A DNA stretch of 64,000 nt, from assembly GCA_006937955.1 (NCBI GenBank), contig SSNP01000029.1, positions 4,458,336-4,522,335 on the forward strand, in the 5' to 3' direction. The stretch's first letter is position 1; each line of letters starts with the position of its first letter. Below, one piece after another: positions 37,701 to 50,803 of this stretch. The DNA comes from Pachypanchax playfairii (Eukaryota; Chordata; Actinopteri; Cyprinodontiformes; Aplocheilidae). The translations under genes and the position numbers were made by a program. Under the pieces are notes generated by a model. It made no database searches. It was given only the letters and a program-made list of their open reading frames with translations, and was not told where the DNA came from.

Positions 37701-38099
37701 GCTCATAAAAAGCAGTCCACTGCTCTGAAGTAATATCAGTTGCATGACAAGCGGTGAGAAGATCAGAGCATAGCACAAAGTAACGAATGGGGGAAAAGAC
37801 AAAGTGAAAAGAAGCTAAGTGAAACAGAACAAAGAGATGGGCGGGGGGCAAAGAGAAAGAAATTTGTCTCTTTTTTTTTTTTCTTTTGAGGATGAAGATG
37901 GAAGTGATCAAAGGCTGCAACGGATTCTTAAAAGATATAAAGAATATATATCAAGCAAAGATGTATATGTCTGTATAATATTACTTGGACTAGCAGCTGA
38001 TGACAGCAGCCAGTCCTCCCTGTAAGGCTAATCTTAAAATAATTAATTGCAAAGTCGATGCTTTCTAAAGAGTATTGTAATTGAATCCTAAATTAGGCT

Positions 38100-38142
38100 T
38101 GGGAACGAGGACGCGTCCTGCTTTGCTGCAAGTCTGTTCCCA
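38100..38142. promoter_or_regulatory. Nested palindrome
   Basis: A perfect 12-base palindrome AGGACGCGTCCT (38108-38119) sits between the inverted arms TGGGAAC (38100-38106) and GTTCCCA (38136-38142). The inner element contains ACGCGT. It may bind a dimeric factor, but no specific one is assigned. Confidence 0.3.
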
Positions 38143-38989
38143 TTCTCCAGTCATACACACACACACCTCAGTGGGTCGCGTGCACAGACATTCAGGAAGG
38201 GGGAAAAAAAGACAACAGGCAAAGGAAATGCTAATGAAATGCATATTTGGGGAGAAAGGGGCCATCTATAATTTAGTTGTGCTCTTTGTATGTGAATGAT
38301 GTGTGTGCAAGTGCTGTGATTTATTTTTGTTGTGGAGAGGGATAATTCTGTCAGAGTAGGCTTTTGTTCTTGTAAACAAATGTGCGTAAAAGAGCCGAAT
38401 AAAAGTGCAGTAATAAAGTAAACAGAATGGTATGAATACATTTAGCTGGTGGCATGAATAATTTGTACATGGGACAGAGGGGGGTTGATAAAAGTGAGAT
38501 GACAGATATAGGAGACTATTGCCTGATGAAATTTGGGGGTTTGGTCTTGCACTTTGCCTTATTTTTTTTCTCTCTCATACTTCTAAGTTCTGCGCAGCCT
38601 TTTTTAAGACAGATGTACACTTAACCCTTCTAACAAGCTGCTCAATGTGATTTTTACTTACAGCCACTTCTGCCCACATTGCTCCTCACGTATGACCCCT
38701 GAAAAACTGTAGGCCATAGAACTCTTTGGATCAAAGCACCTGGAAAAGGGTCTATACTCCATAAAAGTCGGCCCCGCTCCATAACTCTGGCAGGAACCCA
38801 TGAAAAAAGATGGCACAAGGTGTAGGGTCGAAGACCATTTTGCAAGACTTTAATGAAAACTAAAGAGTCAGCAGATGCCTTTTGCAAAAGATCAAAAGAA
38901 GACTAACTGTGGCGTAGTGTAGTAAAATTTGAGCCTTTGCTTAAAATTATTTAATGTATTGTTTATTTTAAATCAGAAATTATGTCCCA

Positions 38990-39215
38990 AACTTTTTTTA
39001 ATGTTTTTTCTTTTGCATTACAGCCTCAAAAGAAAAAAACCCACTGGATTAGATCTAGAAAGTATCGCAGCAAGTTAGATACCTTTAGGCAATTTTCTAA
39101 CTCAGGAACCAGTCTAACCATGTTAAAAACATGTTGGTCCTTGTCGTTCACACTGATGCACTTGGCTGTGTACTTCAGGATTATCTTGCTGTATCTAAAA
39201 CATGAAGAACTTAAA
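38990..39215. mobile_element. Possible decayed DNA-transposon-derived repeat
   Basis: Phrases such as ACTGATGCACTTGGCTG and GATTATCTTGCTGTATC resemble an interspersed fish repeat that I recall with a CATTGTCTTGCTGG phrase. The match is loose, no terminal inverted repeats were found, and no coding remains. It could be coincidence. Confidence 0.2.
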
Positions 39216-39959
39216 TAACAATCAAATTCCTGAGCTTCGGTGAAAAAATCTGGCTCAATCTGTATGACAAATCAAACATTCCCCATGATGTTCTCCAAAT
39301 GTTTGAAACCCATTCAACTCCTAGTCGATCCAGATCTGACAGCTATAAACTTGGCTCAGAACATTCCATTTTCTCCTGGCTGGCAGAGATGAACAACAGC
39401 AGAGAGGACAATATTGTGGTCCAGCAATGCTGGGCGGACTCTTCTGTCTCTGTGATCCCTCTATCAATAAGGAACACAAGCCTGTCAGAAGGCCTGCCAA
39501 CTGTCTGGCTATCCACACAGCCTGCTCTCCATTCAACATCTGGACACAGATGGTGCACGCTGATCTCACACACATACAATACATGTTTTACTGTTACTGG
39601 CAAACATTCACAGACATGCTGTGCATTTACAGTTTGTCAAAATACCAAATTCTTTGCGTGATCTTGTGTATTTCTTCACACAAACATCATATTTTTTGTG
39701 TACTTTTACAAAATAGAGGAAATGTATGAAGTTGATGAGAAAAAATTAATAGAAACCAGTCAGTACAGATCATGTCTGTTGTAACTTCTAATATAACCAT
39801 GTGGGAGTATAATAAAGTGTCTTTGACTGCAAATAACACCCAATTTCATAGTCATATGTTATTCATACGGTCTGGTAAAAAGAGTCCACAATAAACATTG
39901 CTGCCCTGAGGCTTAAGTAATAATGGGAGTATTTTGTGGAGTTCACTGAGTCAGAGGTG

Positions 39960-40300
39960 TGTATGTACAGCCAGGCGATACATCAAGGCTCCCACAGGCC
40001 CAGAGCCTCTCATTGATCGACCCAGCACCCCACCTCATGATTCAAGCCAACTTTGGTGATTGATTCCCAGTCACGGCCCTGGAGATGGGAAGCCTGGACT
40101 GGGCTTACAGAGCCTGGGGCCTCCCAGAGGGTGACCTGGAGTGGCTGCAGGGGGGAGAAAAGCTTATTTCCAGGGCCCATAACCTCAATCCAGAAGATCA
40201 TTTATGGAGAAGCCTTCGCTGTGGTTATGGAGGGGTTGGAGACACATTCATTAAAGGAGAAAATTAAAGCCACATCTGCTGCTGCCTTGACCGTTTAATG
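39960..40300. promoter_or_regulatory. Candidate conserved element in intron 1
   Basis: A block of GC-balanced, non-repetitive sequence about 13 kb after exon 1. Two plus-strand frames (40053-40298 and 40085-40267) are open over the same bases. Neither resembles ARID1B, and neither has convincing splice sites with the right phase, so it is more likely a conserved non-coding element than an exon. Confidence 0.25.
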
Positions 40301-43300
40301 GAACTGTGGGAAAAACAAAATGGGGAGGTGCTGTAGTGTTTCAGGGTATGTAGAAGGTGAGGAGATATTGGTATGTGCTGACAGGGGCCAAGAACAATAC
40401 CTTAGCTGCACACTTGCACACATTCACAGGTTGTGAAAGCAGGAATGCATTTTCCAACCTCATTTGCTGTATTCATACATCTAAGTTGCTTGTGTTGCCA
40501 TCCACACTGAACTGCTGCTGTGCTTCAAGACGCTGCTCGCCATGACACTTTACGGCGACTGAGCAGAGAGGAAAAATTTATATGAAGATCAATTTTTTTT
40601 AATTAACTTAGTGAATATCCAGCTGAGCTATCAGACGCGGAGTCCTTGTGCATGCCGAGTCCGATAATGAAATCAATCAAGTTCAAATTGTTTCAGGTGA
40701 CTATTAATAAGTATCTAATATCTGCCTGAGGAAGGAAGGTCAGAAAAGCTGTTTTTGTTTTTAAGTGATGAATCACCAACAGGAGAAATATGGATGGTTG
40801 CACCCGGAGGGACCGGGCAGTGCTCCAAAACAAACAACCTGAATGCAAATTCATGTTTTGGTGGGAAAAGTCTTTAACTGCACAGCAGGAATGACCTAAT
40901 TTGTCAACTTTTTTTTAAAAGAAAATCTTTATTAATCAACCATGTTTCAGAATTGCAAATAAAATTGAAAAGGTAGAAAGAAAACACTAATAAATGGGAG
41001 GGGGACTTCCATATTCATAATTTGCACAGCTTTCCCTGTCTTTCCAGCCCAAGGAGCTTGTTAAGCTTTGCCTTACAGGTGGACTAATGGATGGTAGAAA
41101 TCGGCCCCTCAGGGCCCTTTAGCATCATTTCTGTTGGTCTAGTCGCTTAGTATTCACTTATGTATTTTCACCCTGCTCTGAGCACAATAGCATGAGTAAC
41201 CATTGCTAATTCATAAACACACTTGGTGAGACAGAGAAGCAGTTTGTCTCACAGGCCATTCCACTGATAAAGGTGGTGATTTTCTTGTATAAGAGAGAAA
41301 TCTAGCTTGCATATTTTATACCAGCATTTCTGCTTGGCACAAGGATATGTGGGAAGTGAAAGGGCAGCACATTTTTTTCTTCACGGCCTTGTCTCTGTCT
41401 TTGGGGCATTTAGAGTTAGTTTTTTCCTTCTTCTAGCCACTTTTTCTTCTCTTACTTGGTTGTGTAACACAATTTCTCCACTATGTTCTGTGGGCTGAAG
41501 AGGTTAAATAAGAGCACATTCTTCTCGTTCCATCATGGATCTTGGTTGAGATGTTTGTTTTTTCAGTGGCTATTGGCTGTCCCAATTAAATGACAAAAAG
41601 CAGAATTCTCATTTCTCCTTTTCAGTTGCAGGAGTAGTGGAACTCTTCTAGAAACATTTAATTCCAATTTGTTTCAAAGAATAGCTAAACTGCTACGTTG
41701 CTCTATCTAAAAACGTTCTCATGTAGAATTGAGCAAATGGTAAAGTATGTTAGATGAATAAATTATGCCAAACATATGCAGATAAGTTAATCTGTTAGCA
41801 CTAAAAACAAGAGCAAAGAAATGTTGATCTTTAAGTAGACATTACAATGTCCTCTGGAAAACAGGCTTCATGCTTCCACTTGGAGCCGTGTGTTTGTGTT
41901 TTCGTCCATGAGTGCTTTCTCCTGGCCTTGGAATTCTGAATGAATTCCATCTGGGAAAACTGCATCCAGCCAGAAGATTTGGCTGCCAAATTTGCAGTGT
42001 GCGTTCTTTCACACATGCTTCCTCTACTGTTTGCAGACGATTGCATTTTATTTGTTTTCATTCTCTAATGGTGTGTCGCAGGCATGTCAGCAGCATCTCG
42101 TTTTGTCATTGAGATTTTCTTCCATTTTTCTTTCTCCCAGCCGCCTCTTTAGCTCCCAGTCTCAGCAAAGGGAAAGGGCTCTGGCAACCTCATGACCCCA
42201 ATCTCACTAGAGACAGATGAAGCAGCCTCTCTTCTACTCCTCCACTCCCTCCCCTTCCTCCTTCTAATGACGTTTTTGTGCAGGCCGTGACGAACCGAAT
42301 GCTCTGCAACTTTTCCCGATGCACATGGGAGGGAGTTTGTAGGGCTGGATGGGTTTCTAAGCGTGTGTTTGTTTGCGGTGTAAATATTGGTGTCAAACGT
42401 AGAGGGCACGCTGATCACCAGCTCTGAGGATGGCACGGGAGGGAGACCAATTATATGCGCTGCACCAAACACAAAAGCACGCATAACAACATCTTCTTAT
42501 CTGGCTTTTCTTTGTCTGCCTTTCTTTTTCAACTCACGGGCTCATTGGGAAACATCCACGGTGTATGTAAACAATTCACCTGCCTTCTCTATAGCTGTCT
42601 GACGCTGCACCTCTCTTCTCAGATAATTTCATGCTTCCCATTCCCAGACAGTCTTCATACCTAGCTGCCTTTGCCATCCAGGCATATTGGGCTGCGGAAA
42701 TGCAATTTGGCTCCTCTCGTCTCCCCGCGGACCTGTACTACTATTCACACTGTCATTCGTTATGAGTCTTTTTACTAACAAGGCGTGCATGCTGAGATGC
42801 AGGATCAGATTGTGTTTCAAGACATAATTCACTGAGTTCGCTTCTCTTTGTGATGAAGCCGACACATGGGAATGCCAGCCATGCACACAGCTCATTTTGG
42901 CTGCACAATTATAGCACAAAAAGTCCTGTTTTTTAGGGTAACAGAATAGATCTGTGAAAGCTAAGTGTTGTTGTATTTTAGTGTTTCATTGACTTGTTTG
43001 AATCCTGGCAGTGAAATGAAGTGATGAACCGACACTAATGAGCAATCTATTCCTCACAGAGGCCAGGCAGGGAGGGGTTAACAGCATGCTGCTCCTCTCC
43101 TCTGCGCTTGATGACATCAGTATTGTCTCTGCATCCATGAAATTAATTTTTCTAATCTTAGTCAGCAGGAGCAAGGGAATTTGCACACATTAATATGGAA
43201 CTCGATCTGTATTCGCCTTGCGATGCAGTCTCTTTTCTCTTTTTAACTTGCTTTCTCCTCTTCCATCTTTACATCCTTTTTTTTTCATCTGTGTCAGACA

Positions 43301-43759
43301 TTGGACTCAAATGGATTTCAGGGCTGAAACATGAAGCTTTGTTACAGAGGTCAAGGTATCACTGGACCCTGTAGTACAAAAAGAGCTTGGGAGTGCTCTG
43401 CTGTATGGTACAGATAAATAACATAAAAGAGGCTGTTTCTCCCAGTAGACCAACAATGTCTGGCTGCAGCACGTTGAATCTCCAGAGACAGACGCAGCAG
43501 AGAGGATAAAGAGGATATGTTGACAATAATTATCTGTATTTGTTTCTCCTCAGAAATGCACACAAGCTAAAACTGTTTCATTACATAGAAATTAGAGCAG
43601 CAACTCTGCAGAGGTCCTTTTAAGAAAAAGAGAAGTTAATCAGTTCTAAAAAAGCATCATGAGGCCCATTTTATACACGATAATGTTTAATGTCTATTTT
43701 TAACATAAAATTTATACATAACATTAATTTGCACCATCTGTTTGCCTAATATTTACACA

Positions 43760-43930
43760 TCTGGATATATATCTCAGACCATACAGCTGTAAAGGTTCTT
43801 TAGAAACTAAAAGAAGAAAGATTCTTGCCCCAGACAGCATTTAACCTGGTGATGTAAAGAACCAAAATGGTTCTTTAAATTGCTCTTTTGAGGTTCAACC
43901 AATTTCTAAAATGACTGTTTCTCAATAAAG
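43760..43930. mobile_element. Short palindromic repeat with GGTTCTTTA arms
   Basis: GGTTCTTTA (43794-43802) and its inverse complement TAAAGAACC (43855-43863) are followed by another GGTTCTTTA (43869-43877). I recall TAAAGAACC/GGTTCTTTA inverted repeats from common fish miniature elements. No coding capacity. Boundaries are uncertain. Confidence 0.4.
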
Positions 43931-45419
43931 CAGCTTGTAGTTCATAAAAAACATATGAAGGAACATCTTTTATTGTGTTGTTTGTATAGTAGCTGTTGAA
44001 ATTAGAGAAAATAAGTAGGTTCTCTGCAAAATACTGTAAAGCCCTTGGAATCTGAAGTTGGCTGGAGCTTGGGCCTCAAACTTTTGTCTGTATGTGTGTG
44101 AATAACATGTTGAAGCGGATACACAAAGTTTAACTTTGGTCCAACACATTAATTTACAGTTTTTCTCAAACAATTTATTCATTCAAAATAAAACTGGAAT
44201 AATAAGCATTTGCCAATAGAGTTTTATGTTTCTTTGATCCCTGTGTGCATCTCACAAGCCACATTTTCCAGCCTTTTGTGTCGAGCACTTTGTCTTTTTA
44301 CTGATTAACAATTTTGCACATTAAAGGGAGAAGGAGCAAAATCATTTTTTTTGCAGCATAAAACTGTTGCCGATTGAGCTCAGAAAAGCAAATTAGCAGG
44401 TTTCACTCATGTTCGTTTTACTGGCTTTGTTCAAGACTCAGAATGTTGGAGAGGAGATCAGAAATTGAATTTTAGATTTAGCAGCTGAATTGCTGTTGGC
44501 TTCAGCGTCTCCTCCCTTTGCATTGGATGTCAGTTCAGATGAACAAAAGTAAAAAAAAAAATAAAAAAACACATTTGGAGAAAATAAAGTAATTTGTGTG
44601 CTGTCCCTTGTGGCACAGAAGTGATTCACTCATATTCTTTTTTTTTTTCTATTTAAAGTCCTTTAATTTTTGTATTGGCGTGAGAAAAGTTTCAATTTTG
44701 GAGTGTTTTAGTCTCTTTTGTGTCTGGCGGTGCAAGAGAAATCATTTCATCTTTGAGATTTTATCCAATTGCAGCTTTTTTAATTTAGTGAAACTTGTCA
44801 TGAGAGCAGATTTGAGGCTTTTATTCTTTTTGTTGTTGTTTTGTTTTCTCTTCATGGTCAGGGATGCATGCCATGTGTAGAAGATGGACCAGTCGTTCAG
44901 GAAAATTATAAATAGGAACTTTCCATAACTACATAAAGAAAGCTAAGCTAATTTGGGAGGAATGTAGTGAAGAGGGAAGTAGACTAATCAACTGTTCAAT
45001 CAAGTGTTAATCAAGTGTTGCTGTTTTTTTTCTGCAGATGTTGATAAGCCTTTCAGCATTATGGTCATTTTTACAGTTTAAGCAGATCATGCAACACCCT
45101 ACACTGACTGCAAACACCCTTATTGCTAGAGTAGAAACTTATGACCATAATCAGTTTTAACATATCAGGAATAGACAAAACCTTCTATTTCCAGTTATTT
45201 TAACTTGATGTGTTTGAAGGTTAATGTGGTTTGAGTTGAATTCTGAAGTAAATAGCTGTCTTGTTCCTTTCCATTACTGTTGGACTGATGAATAAGAAAC
45301 AAACTGAAATTGTGTGACTTAATGCTTGTGGCTTGATGCTTACAGGGGAGAGTTTGGTTGGAAAATCCAAGATCTTTAAACTGTTCAGGTCCGTAACACA
45401 TTAACCCAAACCATAACAA

Positions 45420-45760
45420 GCACGTCCAAGTCCGAATCCAATAATAAGAGTCAGGCTAGGGTCAAACACACTGAGAGGCATTAAAAATCCAAGACGTACA
45501 AATATTTGAGAGGCAAGGCAAGAGGCAGAGTCAAGGCAGACAGACAGGCAGGCAATGGTTTGGCAACCTGGTCTGTGGTCATAAATCTGGTGCAACAAGG
45601 GCAAGGCAGAAGGTGTGAATGTGGAGGCTGAAACATGGTCAAAAACATGAACAAGAATGTTAGAACTTTGAAGCTATAAGCAAACAGACAATCAGGTAAT
45701 AAAGAGGAGGCAGAGGTGAGTATATAATGAGCTTAGAACAGGTGAGTGGCATGAAGCTAA
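45420..45760. mobile_element. Interspersed repeat fragment rich in GGCA words
   Basis: The run GAGGCAAGGCAAGAGGCAG, then GACAGGCAGGCAATGG, GGTCAAAAACATGAACAAG and a closing AATCAGGTAATAAAGAGG-AGGTGAG resembles a widespread teleost interspersed repeat that I know by phrase, not by family name. It has no coding. The orientation and true ends are undetermined. Confidence 0.4.
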
Positions 45761-47373
45761 ACATGATGTTACTCTCCGATATGCTGATAATACTTCTGTT
45801 TGATATTACTATTTTTTAAAATATTTTTTCTCCATCACTAATACATGTGAACTTATTCACTTTAATCTTTGAAACATTGTAAATAATTCCCTTGCTGGTA
45901 GTATCATTTGAAATGAGAAGCAATAAGTGGCTGCAGTTGATTATGGTAAAAGCTGTGTTTTAACACTCAATTAAATGTCACAATGAACTGCTAGTCTTGA
46001 TATGAGCCTTGACAGGATCACCCTTCATACGTACGCTTGCACACCGTCATGCTGTGAAATAAACACTTGAGTGCTTATGCTTCATTCTCTGGCTTTTTCA
46101 CTCCTTTTTTCAGTCCATATGCTCTGAAATAGTTCAAACTATCCTATTCACATGCCTCAGTAGGCAAAATCTTTTTTTTTTTCAGCTGTAGCACCTTAGC
46201 CATCCACACGTAACCTACTGAATAAAGTGCTCCCTTCCCCTGACATGTCTTCTTGATATTAGCCTGGCAATATGACGGCAGAAGAGGTGATATTGAGTTG
46301 GGGAGAAGAAAGGAAACTGAGGGTGGTGGCGGTGCTGGTGGTGAAGAACAAGGAGGGAGGGAGAGAGGCAGTTAAGTTAGAGATGGAAGAAGTGAAAGTA
46401 AGTGTGAGTAACAGTCAGAACAAAATGTCATAAATCACTCATGATCCTATGGTGGAGACAAAAGGGAGAGAGTTTGAAAGAAGTAAAAGAAGACTGAAGG
46501 ATGTCTTTTTATCTGTCTGGCAGATAGACAAACTACTGGTGGCAGATTGGCATTAGCTTGATACACTATGCTTGAATTATCCAGTGGCTTATGGAGACCC
46601 CAAACTAACTCTTGAGTCTCTCTGAAAACGCTTACTGTACAATATAAAAAAATCCCCATGACACATTCTCTCTCTTCTTTTTCTGTTTCATTTTTTTAAT
46701 AAAAGAAACCAGCTCTGATGATTTTGAAAGCTTGTATCGACCGCTTGTCCCGAATTCCTTGATTTAACCTTCCAAGCTTGAAATACTTTGTTCCAGTTGT
46801 AGGACAAAGTCTAGATCCTTTCAAATTTTCATAAGCTATAAGAGCTTCATCATAAATATGGTAGCTATTTGACTTTATCACTATTTCAGCTATTCTGCTA
46901 CAGCATTATAGCACAATACAGAAAATATAGACACATGTGGACTGTGAGAATTGAAAACAGGCCAAATGATTTTTTATTGCTTCCAATCACCTTAAAGTAT
47001 TTACAACATGAAACTGCAAATTGTGTAAGTTTCAGGTTTTAATTAAATGATTTTATTTTAGTAATCTTCTGGAAGAGTTTTCTCCTATATAAGCATCTTT
47101 GTTTACTTGATTCCATTTGTTGTACATTTTTATTATCTATAAACATTAACATAAGAAATCCACTTGTTGTGCAATTATATAATAAATCAGTGGAGGCTGT
47201 TTGGAGTGAGTGCACTAAGTGGGCCTCTCTTTGGGCTCCAACTTGGCAGATGGTGGATGAGTTCATTTAAATGCCTCTCAGTCAGTCCTGTGCGCTATGA
47301 TGAATGAATTTAAAATATTAGGACCAAAAAATAATGCTGGTAACAACCATGAATCCCTTTTCTACATTTACAG

Positions 47374-47577
47374 GTGTCCTCCATGGACTTCATGGCTATG
47401 AAGCGTTCACAGATGTACGGCATGGCCAACAATCCCTATTCCAACCCTCAACAACCAGGGGGTGGACCTTACCCCACCAGCCAGCCGTACGCATCACCTT
47501 CTTCACATCGATATCCAATGAGCATGCAGGGGAGGAGCCAAATGGGCATAGGAGGGATGCAATACCCTCAACAGCAG
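47374..47577 (+). CDS. arid1b: arid1b exon 2
   Basis: Encodes 68 residues (405-472) in phase 0 with exon 1, starting VSSMDFMAMKRSQMYGM and ending GGMQYPQQQ. The acceptor is TTTCTACATTTACAG after a pyrimidine-rich tract, and the donor is CAG/GTATGT. The pattern MDxMxMKRxQxYGM, a Pro/Gln/Ser/Tyr-rich middle, then HRYPMSMQGR and GMQYPQQQ is the expected continuation of ARID1B. It remains in the disordered N-terminal region with no folded domain. The join reads NRTQ/VSSMDF. The terminal YPQQQ fits ARID1B better than ARID1A, while RYPM.MQGR is shared by both as I recall them. Exon 3 was not found downstream in the window. Confidence 0.93.
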
Positions 47578-49539
47578 GTATGTCCCCCCAAAAAAAGGCA
47601 CCATCTTTGAATATTATGTTTCACTTTGTGCTTTTTGAAGGAGATAAAACCCTCTCTGTGATGCTGTTTCATATTTATTGTTGCTGGTATTACAAGTGAT
47701 ATTGCAGTGGAACATTTGCTTCACATCTCGAACACTGTCGAGCGATTTTCCCCTGAAGGCTCGACATGTTCAATTTGAGGTGCAGCCTGAAATACCAGGC
47801 AGCACATCTCACACCCTGGCATGTGGTGATCTGACTCCTTTTCATCACTCAGTTCCTGTAAAAAATCCCACCAGTGCACGATGAAGTTTGATGATGTGCA
47901 TGTCTGCCTGTGTTTGAAAAATTATTAAGCCCTTACTCTTATGTTTCCAAATGCTTCTGCACATATGTGCGTGTGTGTGTTTATGTGCATATTTGATTAA
48001 CATATGTATGGAATATTTTCTTTGTAGTAAACATAGACGAGCACCATCGGCCCACGTCATTGTCTCTTTGTCGCACAATAGGTCTGTGTTAGAAACAATG
48101 GAGCTTGTGTCTGCTTTATTGAGTCTTAAGTAAATCCCATTTGGACTGGAAGGGTTTGGTTTTATGTGTGTGTGTGTTAGTGTGAATGGCACTATTCAGA
48201 GAAAGTGGTTTTGAATTGTGTAGCTGATTTGTGTCACACATTTGGCAGAAAGTGAACTTCTTCTGTATGTGTGGTTAACAATCTAGCTCCATTGATGTAG
48301 CTGGTGGTGTACAGTGTTCCCTGCTGTCTTTGCCTGCTATATTTAGTCAGAATAGTCTGTCGGTCTGGACTTGAATGCCTCTCACTGGGCTGACTTAACA
48401 CATAGGCAAGAAAACAAAAAAGAGCATAAGAGAAACACATTCGAACTGACAGACTTCCTGTTCTGTCGAAAGTTATTGCACAAAAACTGCACGCATGAAG
48501 AGAGGAGTCTCTTACACAGTTTTCACCAAACTGTCTTGACATTATTAGATTTTTCCAAAGAAAACAGTGGAAGGAAAGAGAAAACATTAACAAATGGGAA
48601 TACTAAGAAACATTGTTTTCATTATGGGTTAATAAAACTGAGATTGTCGTTGAACGTTGATGCTCCAGAGAAGCATTTGAAAGCTTTGCTGCCTTTTTTT
48701 TTAGTCTTGGTTAATTCCTTTCATTGTGTAGTGTTGTACTGGTAAGTGAGAAAATTATATTCCCAACTCAGAGACTTCATCTCAGACTTCATTGCTGCGG
48801 GTCTAAACCCCCTCTGACGCATTTTTGTGATGACAACACACTCCCAAAATGATCATTACTGAGCTCAATAAGGGGTTTCACATTATGAAATTCACACAGT
48901 TGGGAGCAGGCGGGGGTGTATATGTGAAGACATGCTGCGCATGGAGAGTAATACCAGTGCACAAAGATGTACAGTCAGTCAAACATACTCAGAAAAATAC
49001 ATCCTTGGTACTATTTTGTGATGAAATCCTCTGGCGTATTACATAGGGGAGACTGTGGTTGGGGTAGCAATCACTGCCTAGCGTTATGGAATGTAATTAG
49101 TTCAAATAGAATTAGTTGTTCACTCTGGCTATGGCCATGGGAACTGTGCTTCTAAAGTTTCTAATTATCTGGCTCTGGCTTTAAAAGCAGCACCACCACA
49201 TTGCCTATCTGCAGCCAGTGAAATCTAGCTCACAGTAATGAGTTCGGAGGAGGAGGTTTAATTCCACGTTCTCACATGAGCGTAATGAGGCTCACCTACA
49301 GAAAAGCGGTCAGGGGTCTGATCAAGGAGGAGAGGAGAGGCTCAATAAATGAATGTTCCAAATGTGTACTGCAAAATGTACAGCATACCAACTCCTAAAG
49401 TGACTGATAATTACATATCAAAAGAAGCACTAAATACAGCTATGATGGGCTTGACTGCAGCAGATTCTGAAAGGGGAACAATGAGCCATACTCACCCTCT
49501 TTCCTAAGTTTAGCTGTTGTGAAACTTTTCCGAGATCAG

Positions 49540-49710
49540 CTGCAAAGACCAATCCCTGCTACAGCTGTCTCAGCAAGGGGGATTGTGGGTGATGTAAGGC
49601 GCAGCGCACGCAATACCCCATGATGCATCACACTTGAGGGCTGAGACCTTAGATTGTCACAGCCAAGCATGCTGAGATGTTGCCAAGCAACATGACGTCA
49701 ACAAAGGCAT
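49540..49710. promoter_or_regulatory. Candidate regulatory module with RFX X-box and CRE
   Basis: GTTGCCAAGCAAC (49679-49691) is a perfect RFX X-box (RYYNCC, one spacer, RGNAAC). One base later comes the complete palindromic CRE TGACGTCA (49693-49700). Upstream in the same 160 bases are the palindrome TGATGCATCA (49621-49630), a CpG patch (AGGCGCAGCGCACGC, 49598-49612) and GACCAATCC (49548-49556). The RFX-then-CRE order recalls the X-X2 boxes of MHC class II promoters and other RFX/CREB targets. No NF-Y Y-box is placed downstream as in MHC class II. Activity is inferred. Confidence 0.5.
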
Positions 49711-50746
49711 GTGTGTTTGTCAGTGTCAGTGATTTCCCTGGGACAGAGCAAACGTATTTATGTGCATGTTTAGTGGTTTTAACGGTTAAACAAAATGTCT
49801 TTTTCAACTGCTTTTCATTACTGCAGTGAAATTCTGCTCAAATTAAGCCTGAATTATTTCATATAAGCGCTCCTTAGTAAATTTCATCCACTGGAGTTAT
49901 TGGAAATATGCAGAGGTTCACCTCTGTCCTTTAAATATGACTCATTTGGGGGACATTTCTGCTGCTATTCTGTTCGGTTATATTAACAAAAATGTTTTAC
50001 CTCCAGTGTTCAGTCTCAAGGAAACATCACTATGACTTAGAGTTTTCATTCTCCACTTTAAATATCTGCACCTGAACCTTCTTGCTTAAACATAATTATT
50101 ATGGACACATTGACAACAGTTATGTGCATCGACACAAGTAACAGAGATAAATTAATTAATCCCCTTAATAGAATACAGTTTTTGTTCTTTACTGTTTGGA
50201 CACATGCAGAAAACTTTGGATGAAAAGTTGTAATATGTACAAATTATGACTAAAAAATAATCTTGTTTTGGTTGATCAAAATTAGTTTTCTTTGTTTATG
50301 TACAACTCAGAATCTAAGATGACCTTTCCATTAGTGGTAGGCAATATAGCCTTAAAATGATGCATCAGGAACATGTTGAATCTTTTTTCTTTTAAATCGG
50401 AAGCTTTTATTTATCTACTTAAACGTCTAATGTTTGACTGTGTTGGTTTATGTGCATTAAATTACTAAACACAGCTTGTAATTCACTGTCAGACTTCTTT
50501 TTCCATATTCAGCTGTTTGGAACAGGCACAAACACCGGTCTAACTGCTGAATTGTCAGGAAAAGAAGCCCACACACACACCCACACACATGCACATGCAC
50601 ATCTTCTTTACCTTTCCACCCCACCTACCTAATAAGGCTAGAACTTGGATTAGATGTAGTTAGCATCATGCTGTGTCAGCTTGCATGTTTGTGAGAAGCA
50701 GGTTTAGTGTGTCAAAGGGTAGGTGATGGCATGCGAAACACTTTAA

Positions 50747-50747
<1 letters not shown>

Positions 50748-50798
<51 letters not shown>
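50748..50798. repeat. (TG)n microsatellite, 51 bases
   Basis: Pure TG run of about 25 units. The corresponding run after the N gap is 47 bases long (54081-54127) and begins at the contig edge. Confidence 0.95.

Positions 50799-50803
<5 letters not shown>

Larger units (their letters stand above)
26893..47373 (+). other. arid1b: arid1b intron 1 (20.5 kb)
   Basis: Bounded by donor GTGAGT (26893) and acceptor TTTCTACATTTACAG (ending 47373). Most of it is non-coding AT-rich sequence with no recognised exon. Items called separately are a CpG cluster with a CCAAT box (27350-27534), a TATGATAC-type degenerate repeat (36218-36310), a CpG-rich patch (37470-37700), a palindrome (38100-38142), a balanced block (39960-40300) and two repeat-like segments (43760-43930, 45420-45760). 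Other stretches that look complex enough to be conserved are 35330-35450 and 42120-42450. Many short open frames exist, but none shows a domain or Q/P/S/G-rich ARID1-like composition. Long first introns holding regulatory DNA are usual for this gene. Confidence 0.85.

Noticed and set aside
40053..40298. Possible alternative exon in intron 1
   Set aside because: Two frames are open, neither matches ARID1-type sequence, and no acceptor/donor pair in phase 0 was evident. It is kept only as a possible conserved element.
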